64,000 bases of DNA from Pseudomonas fortuita (GTDB lineage: Bacteria; Pseudomonadota; Gammaproteobacteria; Pseudomonadales; Pseudomonadaceae): positions 1,901,501 to 1,965,500 of the forward strand of contig NZ_CP114035.2 of the NCBI RefSeq assembly GCF_026898135.2, read 5' to 3'. The notes under the pieces were generated by a model. It saw only the letters and a program-made list of their open reading frames with translations. It searched no databases and had not been told where the DNA came from. The stretch's first letter is position 1. Every line of letters starts with the position of its first letter. Shown here piece after piece: positions 50,808 to 59,797 of this stretch. A program made the position numbers and the translations under genes.

Positions 50808-52328
50808 TCAGTGCTGCGCGCTCTCTACCGCAATGCTTTCGCCGCAAACTTCCAGGTGCTTGATGCTGCGATTGGCGATGGCGTAGTGGATCAACGCGCC
50901 CAGGCCTGCACCGAAGAACCAGGAGAACTGCGACAGCGTCTCGAACGCCGGCACAAGCGCCAGCACGATGGCGATCAGCGAAGCCGGGATAAAGGCGGCC
51001 ACGGCGCGCAGGTTGACCCCGCCGCTGTAGTGATAGGCGGCTTCTGTGCTTTCGCTATACAACTGCGGCAGGTTCACCCGGCTGCGACGTACCAGGTAAT
51101 AGTCGGTGACGATGATGCCGTACAGTGGGCCGAGCAGGGCGCCCAGGCCGCCGAGGAAATACACGATCACGGATGGGCTGTTGTACAGGTGCCAGGGCAG
51201 GATCACTACCGCGATTGCGGCACTGAGCAAGCCAGCGCGGCGGAAGTTCAGCAGGTTCGGCGCCAGGTTGGCGAGCACGTAGGCCGGCGCGACGAAGTTG
51301 GCCATGATGTTCACCGCCACGGTGACGATCAGGAAGGCCAGGCAGGCCAGCACCAGGCCGGCAGTGTTCGGGATGGCGGCGACAATGTCGGTCGGGCCCT
51401 GCACCAGCTTGCCGTCAATGCTGAACTGCGCACCGGCCAGCACCACGGCGATCAGCGCGAAGCCGAGCATGTTCACCGGCAGGCCCCAGAAGTTGCCCAC
51501 GCTGATGGTGCGCCGATCCGGGCAGTTACGGGTAAAGTCGCAGAAGTTGAGAATCATGGTGCCATACAGCGAAACCCACAACGCAGCGGCGCCGAGCACC
51601 TTCAGCCACTGGCTGGAGCCGGTTGGCGCGTTGCCGCTGGACCAGGCTATCGACAGGCCACTGCGCCAGTACATCCACCCCGCCAGGCAGGCGAACGCGA
51701 CCAGAATGATCGGCCCGGTGATCGACTCGAAGCGGCGCACCATCTCCATGCCGTAGGCGAAGATCGCCACCTGCACACACCAGATACCAAGGAAGGTGAG
51801 CCAGCCCAGGGTCGACAGGCCGAGGATCGAATTCTGGTCGTAGGCCTTGAGGTCCGGAGCGATGGCGGTCAGCAGCACGCGCAGCACGACCGAGGCGAGG
51901 TAGGTCTGGATGCCGAACCAGGCGATGGCGATCACCGCACGGATCAGTGCCGGAATCTGCGCCCCATGAATGCCGAAGCTGATCCGGCACAACACGGGGT
52001 AGGGCAGGCCGGTCTTCTGGCCCATGTAGCCGGACAGGTTCATCAGGCCGTAGATCACCATCGCGCCGAGCGCGAAGGCGGCGAGGATCTGAGCGCCGCT
52101 CATGCCCAAGGCAAAGAGGCCGATGGCGAAGGAATAGTTGGCGATGTTATGCACATCGTTGGTCCACAGCGCAAACAGGCTGTAGCGCCCCCAAGTGCGA
52201 TTTGCCGCGCGTGTCGGGGCAAGGTCGGCACTGTACAGGCGCGGGCTCAACGCCAGCTGACTGGGCCCAGCCGTATCGGCCGGGAGAGCATCGCGCTGGT
52301 CAACATCGGAACGTGAAATCGACGCCAT
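50808..52328 (-). CDS. NCS1 family nucleobase/hydantoin transporter
   Basis: A 506-residue permease with about 12 membrane segments. The family marks are visible: NRTWGRYSLFALWTNDVHNIANYSFAIGL in segment 1, GLPYPVLCRISFGIHGAQIPALIRAV, and NFCDFTRNCPDRRTISVGNFWGLP. It is a nucleobase:cation symporter-1 type protein; allantoin, hydantoin and cytosine/purines are likely substrates. ATG at 52328 has GGAG 7 bases upstream. No catabolic genes are next to it, so the substrate is open. Confidence 0.88.
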   Translation of the reverse strand: MASISRSDVDQRDALPADTAGPSQLALSPRLYSADLAPTRAANRTWGRYSLFALWTNDVHNIANYSFAIGLFALGMSGAQILAAFALGAMVIYGLMNLSGYMGQKTGLPYPVLCRISFGIHGAQIPALIRAVIAIAWFGIQTYLASVVLRVLLTAIAPDLKAYDQNSILGLSTLGWLTFLGIWCVQVAIFAYGMEMVRRFESITGPIILVAFACLAGWMYWRSGLSIAWSSGNAPTGSSQWLKVLGAAALWVSLYGTMILNFCDFTRNCPDRRTISVGNFWGLPVNMLGFALIAVVLAGAQFSIDGKLVQGPTDIVAAIPNTAGLVLACLAFLIVTVAVNIMANFVAPAYVLANLAPNLLNFRRAGLLSAAIAVVILPWHLYNSPSVIVYFLGGLGALLGPLYGIIVTDYYLVRRSRVNLPQLYSESTEAAYHYSGGVNLRAVAAFIPASLIAIVLALVPAFETLSQFSWFFGAGLGALIHYAIANRSIKHLEVCGESIAVESAQH

Positions 52329-52623
52329 CGGAACTCCATGATGGTTGTGTACTTTTATTTTTGGTCTTGTATACAAACAAGATTCGTACCAACCCATGCG
52401 TTCGGTGGCTCCCACTGCTTTATAGCCTTCATTCGGCATAGTCAGCAGGTGATCCAAGGCTGTAATTGGGAATTTTGTGCACATTTTTTGGGTAAGGTTG
52501 TTACCACTCGCACCACGGCTGGCCGTGCGCCGGGCCGGCAGCTTTTACCCGGTGTATTGAGCGGGTGGCTTTGCGGATGATGTTCCGACTAAGCTGGGGG
52601 CAGGGATATATGGGGGCTATTGG

Positions 52624-53658
52624 ATGTTGCGTGTACCGCTTGGGCTGAGTCTGTTGCTCGCCGCCGCCATGGTCGAAGCGGCTCCCTTTCAGGTGCCCAC
52701 GCCGGCCGCACTCAGGAGCCAGCTTGAAAGCCTCAAGCCTGGCCAGTTTCTCTGGTACCCGCAGGTCTCGCCGGTGGGGCCGGTGACCGTTGTGGTCAGC
52801 CTTACCGAGCAACGAGCCTACGTCTATCGCAATGGCATCGCCATTGGCGTCAGCACCGTCAGCAGCGGCAAGGCCGGCCGGGAAACCCCCACCGGGGTAT
52901 TCAGCATTTTGCAGAAGAAGGTCGAGCACAAGTCCAGCCTCTACAACAGCGCACCGATGCCCTACATGGAGCGCCTGACGTGGGATGGCATCGCCCTGCA
53001 CGCTGGCCATCTACCGGGGTACCCTGCCTCGCATGGATGTGTTCGACTGCCGATGGATTTTGCAAAGAAGCTGTATGAAGTCACCGGTTTCAGCTCAACC
53101 ACAGTCATCGTTTCCGATACCAACAGTGCCCCGGTGGAGGTTTACCACCCCGGCGTGCTGGCGCCGACGGTCAGTGATGGCAAGGCCCAGGGCCCGCTGG
53201 TGCTGAGCAACCAGCAATTCTGGGACGACCCAGACCCGACGGCAGGGCCACTGTCGATCCTGATCAGCCGCGCCGATATGCGCGCCTACGTGTATCGCGG
53301 TGGGCAACTGATCGGTTCGGCACCTGCACTTTCGCTTGAAAGCCGTCAGCATCGTAGCGGCATGGCGGTGTATTCCCTGCTGCAAAAGCCATCCACCCTT
53401 GCCCTCGATGACGGGCTGCCCCTGCGTTGGTCAGTGGTGGGCCTGAGCAACCCGGAGTACGGGAATACGCCCTATGAACAACTGGGGCAATTGAACATCA
53501 ACCCGGCGTTCCGCCGCCATTTACGTGCGGCGATGGACGTTGGCACGATGCTGGTGATTACGGACTGGGCATCGACCCGGGATACCCGCAGCGACGGAAA
53601 ATTCACGGTGATCAGCACCGAAGGCAGTGAAGCATCCAAACCATTGGTCAAGAAGTGA
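52624..53658 (+). CDS. L,D-transpeptidase, YkuD family
   Basis: A 344-residue periplasmic enzyme with a signal peptide MLRVPLGLSLLLAAAMVEAA. The YkuD domain spans about residues 50-170 and carries the catalytic HAGHLPGYPASHGCVRLP, with Cys139 as nucleophile. It makes or alters cross-links in peptidoglycan, or links outer-membrane proteins to it. The C-terminal half (LSILISRADMRAYVYRGGQLIGS) looks like a second, degenerate YkuD-like repeat without the active-site motif. A second transpeptidase gene follows at 53743. Confidence 0.9.
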   Translation: MLRVPLGLSLLLAAAMVEAAPFQVPTPAALRSQLESLKPGQFLWYPQVSPVGPVTVVVSLTEQRAYVYRNGIAIGVSTVSSGKAGRETPTGVFSILQKKVEHKSSLYNSAPMPYMERLTWDGIALHAGHLPGYPASHGCVRLPMDFAKKLYEVTGFSSTTVIVSDTNSAPVEVYHPGVLAPTVSDGKAQGPLVLSNQQFWDDPDPTAGPLSILISRADMRAYVYRGGQLIGSAPALSLESRQHRSGMAVYSLLQKPSTLALDDGLPLRWSVVGLSNPEYGNTPYEQLGQLNINPAFRRHLRAAMDVGTMLVITDWASTRDTRSDGKFTVISTEGSEASKPLVKK

Positions 53659-53742
53659 TCGGCATTGCTGAGATAATCAAGCAAAGTAGCCAATTTTGGC
53701 TGCAATCAAGGCAAGAAAAGCCAGTTTTTCACAGGGTATTCC

Positions 53743-54459
53743 ATGTCGATTTTCCAATTATTGCGGGGGGCCTTACGGCTTTCGGTGGCCGGTATTGGCC
53801 TGTGTTTTCTCAGCACCGGGCATGCCGCCGATGCGCAACCCCTGCCGAGTGCGGCCGAGCTGCAGCAGTTGGCGCCAAACGCCAGTCTCTCGACCTTGGC
53901 ACTGGCACTCAGCGCCTATACCTGCGCGAGTCATAGCAACGCGGACAAGCTGCTGACGGTGATCGATTATTCCAAAGCCTCGCGTGACAAACGCCTGTGG
54001 GTGTTCGACCTGCGCGCCAGGAAACTATTGTTTGAGGAGTGGGTGGCCCATGGCAAGAACAGCGGCGCGGATGTGCCGACCACGTTCTCCAATGCGCCTA
54101 ACAGCTTCCAGTCCTCCATCGGCCTGTATGAGACCGGGCAGACCTACAGTGGCAAGCACGGCCGCTCGCTGCGCCTGCAGGGGCTGGAACCGGGGTTCAA
54201 CGACAACAGCATGTCGCGGGCGATCGTTATGCATGCTGCTGCGTATGCCGACCCCAAGGTAGTACCGGGTCTCGGGCGCCTGGGGCGCAGCCAGGGCTGC
54301 CCGGCCGTTCGTCCAGCAATTGCCGGCAAGCTGATCGAGACGCTGCAACGCGGCAGTTACGTATTTGCCTATTATCCTCAGCAAGACTGGCTGAAGAAAT
54401 CGCGCTTTCTTAACGCCCAGAGCTGTGCGCTGCCCAATCAATCGGTCGCCAGCAAGTAA
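53743..54459 (+). CDS. Murein L,D-transpeptidase-like secreted protein
   Basis: A 238-residue secreted protein with a signal MSIFQLLRGALRLSVAGIGLCFLSTGHAA. The core reads KRLWVFDLRARKLLFEEWVAHGKNSG, then MSRAIVMHAAAYAD and GRSQGCPAVRP, with Cys186 as the likely nucleophile. This is the YkuD_2 (DUF) catalytic group, distinct from the preceding YkuD protein. It is likely to act on peptidoglycan. The gap of 84 bases and equal strand suggest coordinated expression. Confidence 0.87.
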   Translation: MSIFQLLRGALRLSVAGIGLCFLSTGHAADAQPLPSAAELQQLAPNASLSTLALALSAYTCASHSNADKLLTVIDYSKASRDKRLWVFDLRARKLLFEEWVAHGKNSGADVPTTFSNAPNSFQSSIGLYETGQTYSGKHGRSLRLQGLEPGFNDNSMSRAIVMHAAAYADPKVVPGLGRLGRSQGCPAVRPAIAGKLIETLQRGSYVFAYYPQQDWLKKSRFLNAQSCALPNQSVASK

Positions 54460-54597
54460 GCCTTCGCTCCCTTGGGGCAGGTCAGGCCCCGCAAAATGAT
54501 AGTATGCGTGACGCAGCGGCACTGTGCTGAAGCAGCAGTTGGCTAGCCGGAAGGTTGTCATCGTGCTGGCGCAAGTCATTGGCAGTGGAGGGGATTG

Positions 54598-55428
54598 ATG
54601 GAGGTTTGTTACGACGCTGAACGGATGACACTGAGTCGTGCTAACTTATCGACAACGTTAGGCAGTAACGAAAGCGATCTGTTGCTTGCCCTGATAGCAG
54701 GCATTACTGATAAAGAGGCGATAATCTCTCAAGTATGGGGTGCTCGGGGCTTGGTTGTCTCTGACAGTAGTTATTATAAAACAGTGCATGCGCTTCGTTC
54801 GAAGCTGGTTGATGTTGGTGTGCCTCGAGACAGTTTGAAAACATTGCCTAAGCGAGGTTTGATACTGCTGTGTGAAATCACCATGGTTTCCGCGGACGTT
54901 GCAGTTGAACGTGACATGCCATTGCACCTCGAGCAAGACAGGCCTCGGGCATCATCGGGCGCCAATGAGCAACCCGTCGGCAATGACAGCAAACGGAGCG
55001 GCTCGAGTGAGACTGTAGCTGGCAAGGCGGAGCTCGCTGAAGAAAGGCAAAACGCTGTCATGGCCCCCCTTCCATTGCGTGACGGATGGATAAGAAGAAA
55101 TAGTCACTTGTTTTTACCGGCTCTCGCTTTTCTAGGCGCGTCGCTCCCCGTTATTTATGCCTACCTGATGTTTCACAAGCCGCCGGACCTGGAAGCGTGG
55201 AAACGTGTCTGGGAGCGTGATGGGGCAACGCTGTACGCCGAACAGAGTGAAAATATGTCTAAGGATGATGTATTGGCGGCGATGGCCGGGTTCGAGCCGG
55301 CGTTGGTCTTGAAAGACAGCAACTATTATGTGCGCAAGCCTCTCAGTCAGTTGCTGGTAAGTTGTGTAAAGCCAGAAAGCCACGGGGAGGCATTGTGCGT
55401 AAATTATCTTCGCGTTGGAAAAAAGTGA
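54598..55428 (+). CDS. CadC/ToxR-like membrane transcription factor (MarT-like)
   Basis: A 276-residue protein with an N-terminal winged helix (DKEAIISQVWGARGLVVSDSSYYKTVHALRSKLVDVGVPRDSLKTLPKRGLIL), a flexible Ser/Glu-rich linker, one membrane segment near residue 170-190 (LFLPALAFLGASLPVIYAYL) and a short periplasmic tail. It is a ToxR-type regulator acting from the membrane. It overlaps a FidL-like gene at 55395, the arrangement of MarT-FidL in Salmonella. GGAGGGG lies before the ATG. Targets may be the small secreted proteins downstream. Confidence 0.8.
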   Translation: MEVCYDAERMTLSRANLSTTLGSNESDLLLALIAGITDKEAIISQVWGARGLVVSDSSYYKTVHALRSKLVDVGVPRDSLKTLPKRGLILLCEITMVSADVAVERDMPLHLEQDRPRASSGANEQPVGNDSKRSGSSETVAGKAELAEERQNAVMAPLPLRDGWIRRNSHLFLPALAFLGASLPVIYAYLMFHKPPDLEAWKRVWERDGATLYAEQSENMSKDDVLAAMAGFEPALVLKDSNYYVRKPLSQLLVSCVKPESHGEALCVNYLRVGKK

Positions 55429-55886
55429 TTGGGTTTACGTCACTTCTCTCGGTTTTTATTTTTGCGGGCTTGATAAGCAATTACCTGATATCGGTCTACC
55501 GAGATAGTCCTCGGGCCCCGTGCAGCGCCTCCATTGACTTTGTTCATGTGGAGGAGGGAGAGGGGCTTTGGCGCGGCGTCGGAGATATGACGATCGACCC
55601 CAATGAGGGTGCGATCTATGCCTATTATCATGTGATAAGCCCGCGCGGTGTAAAATATGTGTATGACAGACGCTTCGAGTTGTCGCTGACGCACCTGGAC
55701 ACCTCGCGATATCTCTTCAAGACACGTTCTATTTCAACATTCGATGGCGATACGGCGGGAAGTCATATTCCATTCATGGCCCGTGGTTTTCAGGGCGGCA
55801 TCATGACCTTCAATGCTTTCTCGGATTTTGAGTACTATTTCAATGTGAATAACCTGGTGGTAGGGGTGTGCCACGTGCCGCGTTAG
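55395..55886 (+). CDS. FidL-like single-pass membrane protein
   Basis: A 163-residue protein with a cytoplasmic N-terminal stub (RKLSSRWKKV), a membrane segment IGFTSLLSVFIFAGLISNYLI and a periplasmic beta-rich domain (CSASIDFVHVEEGEGLWRGVGDMTIDPNEGAIYAYYH). Size, layout and overlap with a CadC-like regulator match FidL. It may control the regulator's stability. GTG at 55395 follows GGGAGG at a good distance and overlaps the regulator gene by 34 bases. Confidence 0.78.
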   Translation: MRKLSSRWKKVIGFTSLLSVFIFAGLISNYLISVYRDSPRAPCSASIDFVHVEEGEGLWRGVGDMTIDPNEGAIYAYYHVISPRGVKYVYDRRFELSLTHLDTSRYLFKTRSISTFDGDTAGSHIPFMARGFQGGIMTFNAFSDFEYYFNVNNLVVGVCHVPR

Positions 55887-56115
55887 TGAATATTGCGCTG
55901 TTTGAGTAGGCGCTCGTCCGCTGCCCGGGGGATGCGGTTATCAGGGCAGGGTAGGCGGTGTACAGGCGTTTGGTAAGAAAAAGTAAGGGTCAGGCGCCTG
56001 TTGAGGTGGTTAAGTAAGGCCAAGTAAGGTCGACGTAAAGCCGGTCGCGTCATCGCGAGGTACTGTGCTGCCCAGGTTGAGCATGGTGCTCGATGGTTTT
56101 ACAAGGCTTTCAGGT

Positions 56116-56568
56116 ATGCAGGGTCGACGTGTTGTGGGTAAGCAGTTAGCAGGGTATCCGTACAGGAAGCACGCGCTCGGTATTCGTAGCGTGGGGGCAG
56201 CGCCTTTTTTACTGGTTGTATTCGCTGTGTTTGCAGTGTGTGACCTGTCTTTGGCAGGAGATGTTAAGCGCTGTGAACAGCGCAGAGACGAGATTGCTCA
56301 CGAAAGGGATCAGGCAATACGGTATGGGAATATATACCAGCAGAGAGGATTGGAAGCTGCGTTGTCTCGGGTTCAGCGGTATTGCCGTGATGATGAACCG
56401 AGCGAACCAGGCGAACAAGTGTCTCGCGCACTGAAAGACGTTCACCGGAGGGAGGACCAGCTGGAAGCTGCGATAGCGTCCGGGTCTTCCAGAATGGTTG
56501 AAAGATACAAGGGGAAACTGGAGCAAGCGCAGGAGCGGCTGCGCAGGGTTTCAGGGGAAGAAAGGTAG
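56116..56568 (+). CDS. Secreted DUF1090 protein
   Basis: A 150-residue protein. After a hydrophobic signal (APFLLVVFAVFAVCDLSLAG) it has the DUF1090 motif: CEQRRDEIAHERDQAIRYGNIYQQRGLEAALSRVQRYC, then a charged helical tail. DUF1090 proteins are small periplasmic proteins of unknown role, seen in Gammaproteobacteria. The start is uncertain (56065, 56083 or 56116); I chose 56116, where AAGG lies upstream. It belongs to the group of small secreted proteins after the MarT-FidL-like pair. Confidence 0.75.
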   Translation: MQGRRVVGKQLAGYPYRKHALGIRSVGAAPFLLVVFAVFAVCDLSLAGDVKRCEQRRDEIAHERDQAIRYGNIYQQRGLEAALSRVQRYCRDDEPSEPGEQVSRALKDVHRREDQLEAAIASGSSRMVERYKGKLEQAQERLRRVSGEER

Positions 56569-56607
56569 TTACATTGTTATATTGATCGGTGGTCAACGGG
56601 GCGTTTA

Positions 56608-56802
56608 ATGAAGTCATTGATGTGTATGTGTCCGCTTTTATTTTCCTTTCTGGTTTCCGGTTGTACCGCGAGTGATTGGGTTGAAGTGGCGGGCGGTGTC
56701 ATGCAGGGGCGTGACGATTATAATAAAGCCCAGCGCACTGCGCGCTTGAAGCGCGCGAATAAGGCGGCGATGCGGATGAAGCGGAGCCATTTTGTTGAGT
56801 GA
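56608..56802 (+). CDS. Small putative lipoprotein
   Basis: A 64-residue protein: MKSLMCMCPLLFSFLVSGCTAS has a clear lipobox LVSGC, with Cys19 as the lipidated residue. The mature part is short and basic (RTARLKRANKAAMRMKR). No known family is recognised. It lies 40 bases after the DUF1090 gene. Confidence 0.65.
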   Translation: MKSLMCMCPLLFSFLVSGCTASDWVEVAGGVMQGRDDYNKAQRTARLKRANKAAMRMKRSHFVE

Positions 56803-56891
56803 TGCCAGTAAAGGGCTCGCTGACGGGTCTGCTGAAGTGATGGTATAACGGCTTTAACGCTGCTTCGGGTGTTCTTTATTCAGGTTTATTA

Positions 56892-57200
56892 ATGCGCTTT
56901 ATATTTTCCTTGTCCACTTATTGTTTTTTGGTTTTTTCCAGCCCTGCGATGGCGATGAATGATTTCTGGGCCGAAACCCTCATCTCCAGCACGAGCACTG
57001 CAACCACCTACTTGACCTCGCGGGATAAAAAGCTGATAGCCGCAACGCGAGATGATGCCAGCAGCTATGTTGCGAGCGATGGCAACATCAAGGGGGTCTA
57101 CCTTGAAGCTGCGATGGATAAATTTCGGCACTCCCATCCAGACATAGCTATCAGTGACATGGCCTTGGCTCAATTCATATTGGCTTACGAGAACTATTAA
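56892..57200 (+). CDS. Secreted DUF2388 protein
   Basis: A 102-residue protein with a signal MRFIFSLSTYCFLVFSSPAMA and the DUF2388 pattern NDFWAETLISSTSTATTYLTSRDKKLIAATRDDASSYVASDG, then IKGVYLEAAMDKFRHSHP and SDMALAQFILA. This family is found mostly in Pseudomonas, often as several small genes; its role is unknown. It closes the group of secreted proteins after the MarT-FidL-like genes and faces the SDR gene end. Confidence 0.83.
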   Translation: MRFIFSLSTYCFLVFSSPAMAMNDFWAETLISSTSTATTYLTSRDKKLIAATRDDASSYVASDGNIKGVYLEAAMDKFRHSHPDIAISDMALAQFILAYENY

Positions 57201-57315
57201 CCTTGAAGGTCAAACGGCCACGACTGGCTGGCTTGCGGGGGAGCGCGTCGAGCACGCGAGCACCCCTGTTGCAGAAACCGAAGGCCGCAGCAGCGCAGAC
57301 TGCGGCCATACCCAA

Positions 57316-58011
57316 TCACACGCTGCGGGTCAGGCCGCCGTCAACCTTGATGTTTTGCCCGGTGATGTAGGCAGCGCCTTCGCTGGCGAGAAACGCGATG
57401 GTGGCTGCGATTTCCTCGCGGGTGCCATAGCGTTTGAGCGGCACGCTGTCGCGGCGTTGTTCGGTGGCCGGCAGGCTGTCGATCCAGCCGGGGAGAACGT
57501 TGTTGATGCGCACGTTATCCCCGGCAAAATTGTCGGCGAAGATCTTGGTGAAGGCGGCCAGGCCCGAGCGGAAAACAGCAGAGGTCGGGAACAACTCACT
57601 CGGCTCGAACGCCCACGCCGTGGAAATGTTGATGATCACCCCCCCTTTCTGGCGTTGCATGTAAGGCGTTACCAGGCGCGTAGGGCGGATGACATTGAGC
57701 AGGTAGGTGTCCATGCCCTTGTGCCAGTCCTCGTCGCTGATCTCCAGGATCGGCGCGCGCGGGCCATGGCCAGCGCTATTGACCAGCACGTCGATGCGGC
57801 CCCACTTTTCTACCACGGCATCTACCAGGCGTTTCAGGTCTTCAACCGACTGGTTGCTGCCGGTTACGCCAATGCCGCCAAGTTCGGCAGCCAGTGCTTC
57901 GCCCTTGCCCGAAGAGGAAAGGATGCCCACCTTGAAGCCGTCAGCGGCCAGGCGTGCCGCGCCCATGCCGCTGCCACCGGCTGTGATAATCGCAACTTTT
58001 TCTACTGACAT
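57316..58011 (-). CDS. SDR family protein with altered active site
   Basis: A 231-residue short-chain dehydrogenase-like protein: MSVEKVAIITAGGSGMGAARLAADGFKVGIL, then RIDVLVNSAGHGP, ...IINISTAWAF and NNVLPGWIDSLP and ITGQNIKVDGG. The catalytic YxxxK is not present: the place reads TSAVFRSGLAAFTK. The cofactor helix seems 3 residues short (GMGAARLA against GxG-6 residues-LA). It may be a non-catalytic or divergent member. ATG at 58011 is supported by family start; LysR gene follows on the same strand. Confidence 0.8.
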   Translation of the reverse strand: MSVEKVAIITAGGSGMGAARLAADGFKVGILSSSGKGEALAAELGGIGVTGSNQSVEDLKRLVDAVVEKWGRIDVLVNSAGHGPRAPILEISDEDWHKGMDTYLLNVIRPTRLVTPYMQRQKGGVIINISTAWAFEPSELFPTSAVFRSGLAAFTKIFADNFAGDNVRINNVLPGWIDSLPATEQRRDSVPLKRYGTREEIAATIAFLASEGAAYITGQNIKVDGGLTRSV

Positions 58012-58108
58012 GCTGCCTCCAACGTGAACGGCTGATTGCTTAGGTGCAATCACCTTAGCAGTAGCCCCAGCGGGGAGGGAGGCAGCCAAACTTTACCGTG
58101 GCAGTAGA

Positions 58109-59002
58109 TTAACTATTGTCAGCCTGTTGCTTGAGCCAGCGCCGCACAACGCCTAGCGATTCAGGCTGCTGCAGCTTGCGTGGCCACACCAGATAGAACG
58201 ACTTGTCGAGCCCTAGCTGCTGAGCGAAGACCTGGACCAGCCTGCCCGCAACGATTTCATCGCTGACGAACGCCAGGCTGGCCAACGCAATGCCCTGACC
58301 ACTGACGGCCGCATCAATAGCCAACGAGGTCTGATTGAACCGCAGGTTCTTGGCCGTCGGTTGCGCGTGTTGCGGGAACACTGCGGCCAGGTATTGAGGC
58401 CAGAAATCATGGGCATCGTGAAGCATGATGAAATCTTGAAGCTGCGCAAAGCTGGCGGGCACACGGGTGCCCTCAAAAAGCGTTGGGCTGGCCACGGCGA
58501 CAATGCGCTGATCCATCAGCAGTTCGCTGTTCAAGCCCGCGCCGATTTCAGGCTTGCCGTAGCGCACTGCGATATCCACGCCATCGGTGCTGAAGTGCGA
58601 CAGCCGGTCCGTGGCCAGCACACGCAGATCGATATCCGGGTGTTTTTGCGCAAAGTTGCCCAGCCTGGGGATAAGCCACTTTGAGGCAAACGTCGGGGTA
58701 ACGCTGACGGTCAAGTGAGCCGCCTGTGGCCGGAGCAGCCGGGTTGCTTCATCAATCATTGCCAAGGCGCTGCGGATGCTGGCGCTGTAGCCCAGGCCCG
58801 CATCGGTCAGCGCCAGGCCCCGCGGGAGGCGCTCGAACAAACGAAGCTTCAGGTGCGCTTCCAGCCCACGTATCTGTTGAGCAACTGCCGCCTGGGTCAC
58901 ACCCAGTTCCTCGGCAGCCAGGCGGAAGTTCAGGTGGCGGGCAACCACTTCAAACACGCGTAGCGCGTTAAGCGGGGGCAGTTCAGGGAAACCGTTTGGC
59001 AT
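58109..59002 (-). CDS. LysR-type regulator (GcvA-like)
   Basis: A 297-residue LysR regulator. The HTH is PPLNALRVFEVVARHLNFRLAAEELGVTQAAVAQQIRGLEAHLKLRLFERLPRG, characteristic of the GcvA/AmpR subgroup. The effector domain has TPTFASKWLIPRLGNFAQKHPDIDLRV and VDIAVRYG. It probably controls either the SDR gene, which lies downstream on the same strand, or a target elsewhere. ATG at 59002 matches the family start; the frame is open to 59137. Confidence 0.87.
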   Translation of the reverse strand: MPNGFPELPPLNALRVFEVVARHLNFRLAAEELGVTQAAVAQQIRGLEAHLKLRLFERLPRGLALTDAGLGYSASIRSALAMIDEATRLLRPQAAHLTVSVTPTFASKWLIPRLGNFAQKHPDIDLRVLATDRLSHFSTDGVDIAVRYGKPEIGAGLNSELLMDQRIVAVASPTLFEGTRVPASFAQLQDFIMLHDAHDFWPQYLAAVFPQHAQPTAKNLRFNQTSLAIDAAVSGQGIALASLAFVSDEIVAGRLVQVFAQQLGLDKSFYLVWPRKLQQPESLGVVRRWLKQQADNS

Positions 59003-59145
59003 GACGATGGCAATGGCCGGGCTGGGAAGATTCACCGCGCAGGCTACTCCCTGAGCACCGTTAAAGAAACCCGGCCCACCTTTATCAACCCAGATCCCTG
59101 GGCCGCAGGGCATCGGTTCGCTGCTGCGCATTTCCATCGTCCTGC

Positions 59146-59184
59146 TTGACTCGTGAAAAATTTACTGTATTTTTTCATGAAAAA
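59146..59184 (+). promoter_or_regulatory. Promoter and palindrome before the first XRE-cupin gene
   Basis: A -35-like TTGACT (59146-59151) is 16 bases from a -10-like TATTTT (59168-59173). The perfect palindrome TTTTTCATGAAAAA (59171-59184) overlaps the -10, and a further half TGAAAAAT lies at 59154-59161. This looks like an autorepressor site. CTGTATTTTTTCA starts 51 bases before the ATG; a related CTGTACTTTTCA starts 50 bases before the ATG of the paralogue at 63601. Confidence 0.6.
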
Positions 59185-59215
59185 TAACTCTAAAAATTTC
59201 ACGGCAGCCCAATCG

Positions 59216-59770
59216 ATGAAGATGCACGAAGAGGTTGAAGCCCTCGCGATCCTTATTCACGACCTGCGCAAATTCAAGAACCTGACCCTGGGCGAGCTGG
59301 CCGAGCGCATCAACCGCTCGGTCGGCTTCCTCTCTCAGGTCGAACGCGGTGTTTCGCGCCCTACCGTGGCGGACCTCACCGCCATCAGCGAAGCGCTCGG
59401 CGTGTCGACCGCGTACTTCTACAACCTCAGCAAGCCCCGCAGCATTGGTTGGGTCACGCGCCCCCACGAGCGGCGCACGCTGTACCTGGAGTCGGGCATT
59501 ACCGATGTGCTGGCTTCGCCCACCATCGCCGGTGCCTTCGCCATGCTCGACAGCCACCTCGAACCAGGCGCCACCAGTGGCGAGGCGTACCTGAGTGACC
59601 GTTCCGAGCAGGGCTGTTTCGTACTGGAAGGCGAACTCACGGTATGGCTGGACCACGGCGAGCCCGTGACCCTGCAGGCCAACGACTGCTTCCAGGTGCA
59701 ACCCCACGCGCAGTTCCGCTACGCCAACCTCACGGCAAAACCCACCCGCGTGCTCTGGGTCTTCAATTGA
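59216..59770 (+). CDS. XRE-cupin regulator of polyamine catabolism (PuuR-like)
   Basis: A 184-residue regulator with an N-terminal XRE HTH (LIHDLRKFKNLTLGELAERINRSVGFLSQVERGVSRPTVADLTAISEALGVST) and a C-terminal cupin (EQGCFVLEGELTVWLDHGEPVTLQANDCFQVQPHAQFRY). This is the PuuR layout; it probably senses putrescine or a glutamylated product and represses the following genes. I chose ATG at 59216 because the paralogue at 63601 begins with the same MK-HEE sequence. Both have weak ribosome sites. The glutamine-synthetase-like gene starts 27 bases after its stop. Confidence 0.88.
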   Translation: MKMHEEVEALAILIHDLRKFKNLTLGELAERINRSVGFLSQVERGVSRPTVADLTAISEALGVSTAYFYNLSKPRSIGWVTRPHERRTLYLESGITDVLASPTIAGAFAMLDSHLEPGATSGEAYLSDRSEQGCFVLEGELTVWLDHGEPVTLQANDCFQVQPHAQFRYANLTAKPTRVLWVFN

Positions 59771-59797
59771 ATTCGTTCACCTCACAAGGATAAGAAG

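Noticed and set aside
50799..52316. A 505-codon open frame opposite the NCS1 transporter gene
   Set aside because: The composition (His, Gln, Asp, Arg-rich with no pattern) is typical of an antisense shadow; the transporter on the minus strand has all family motifs.
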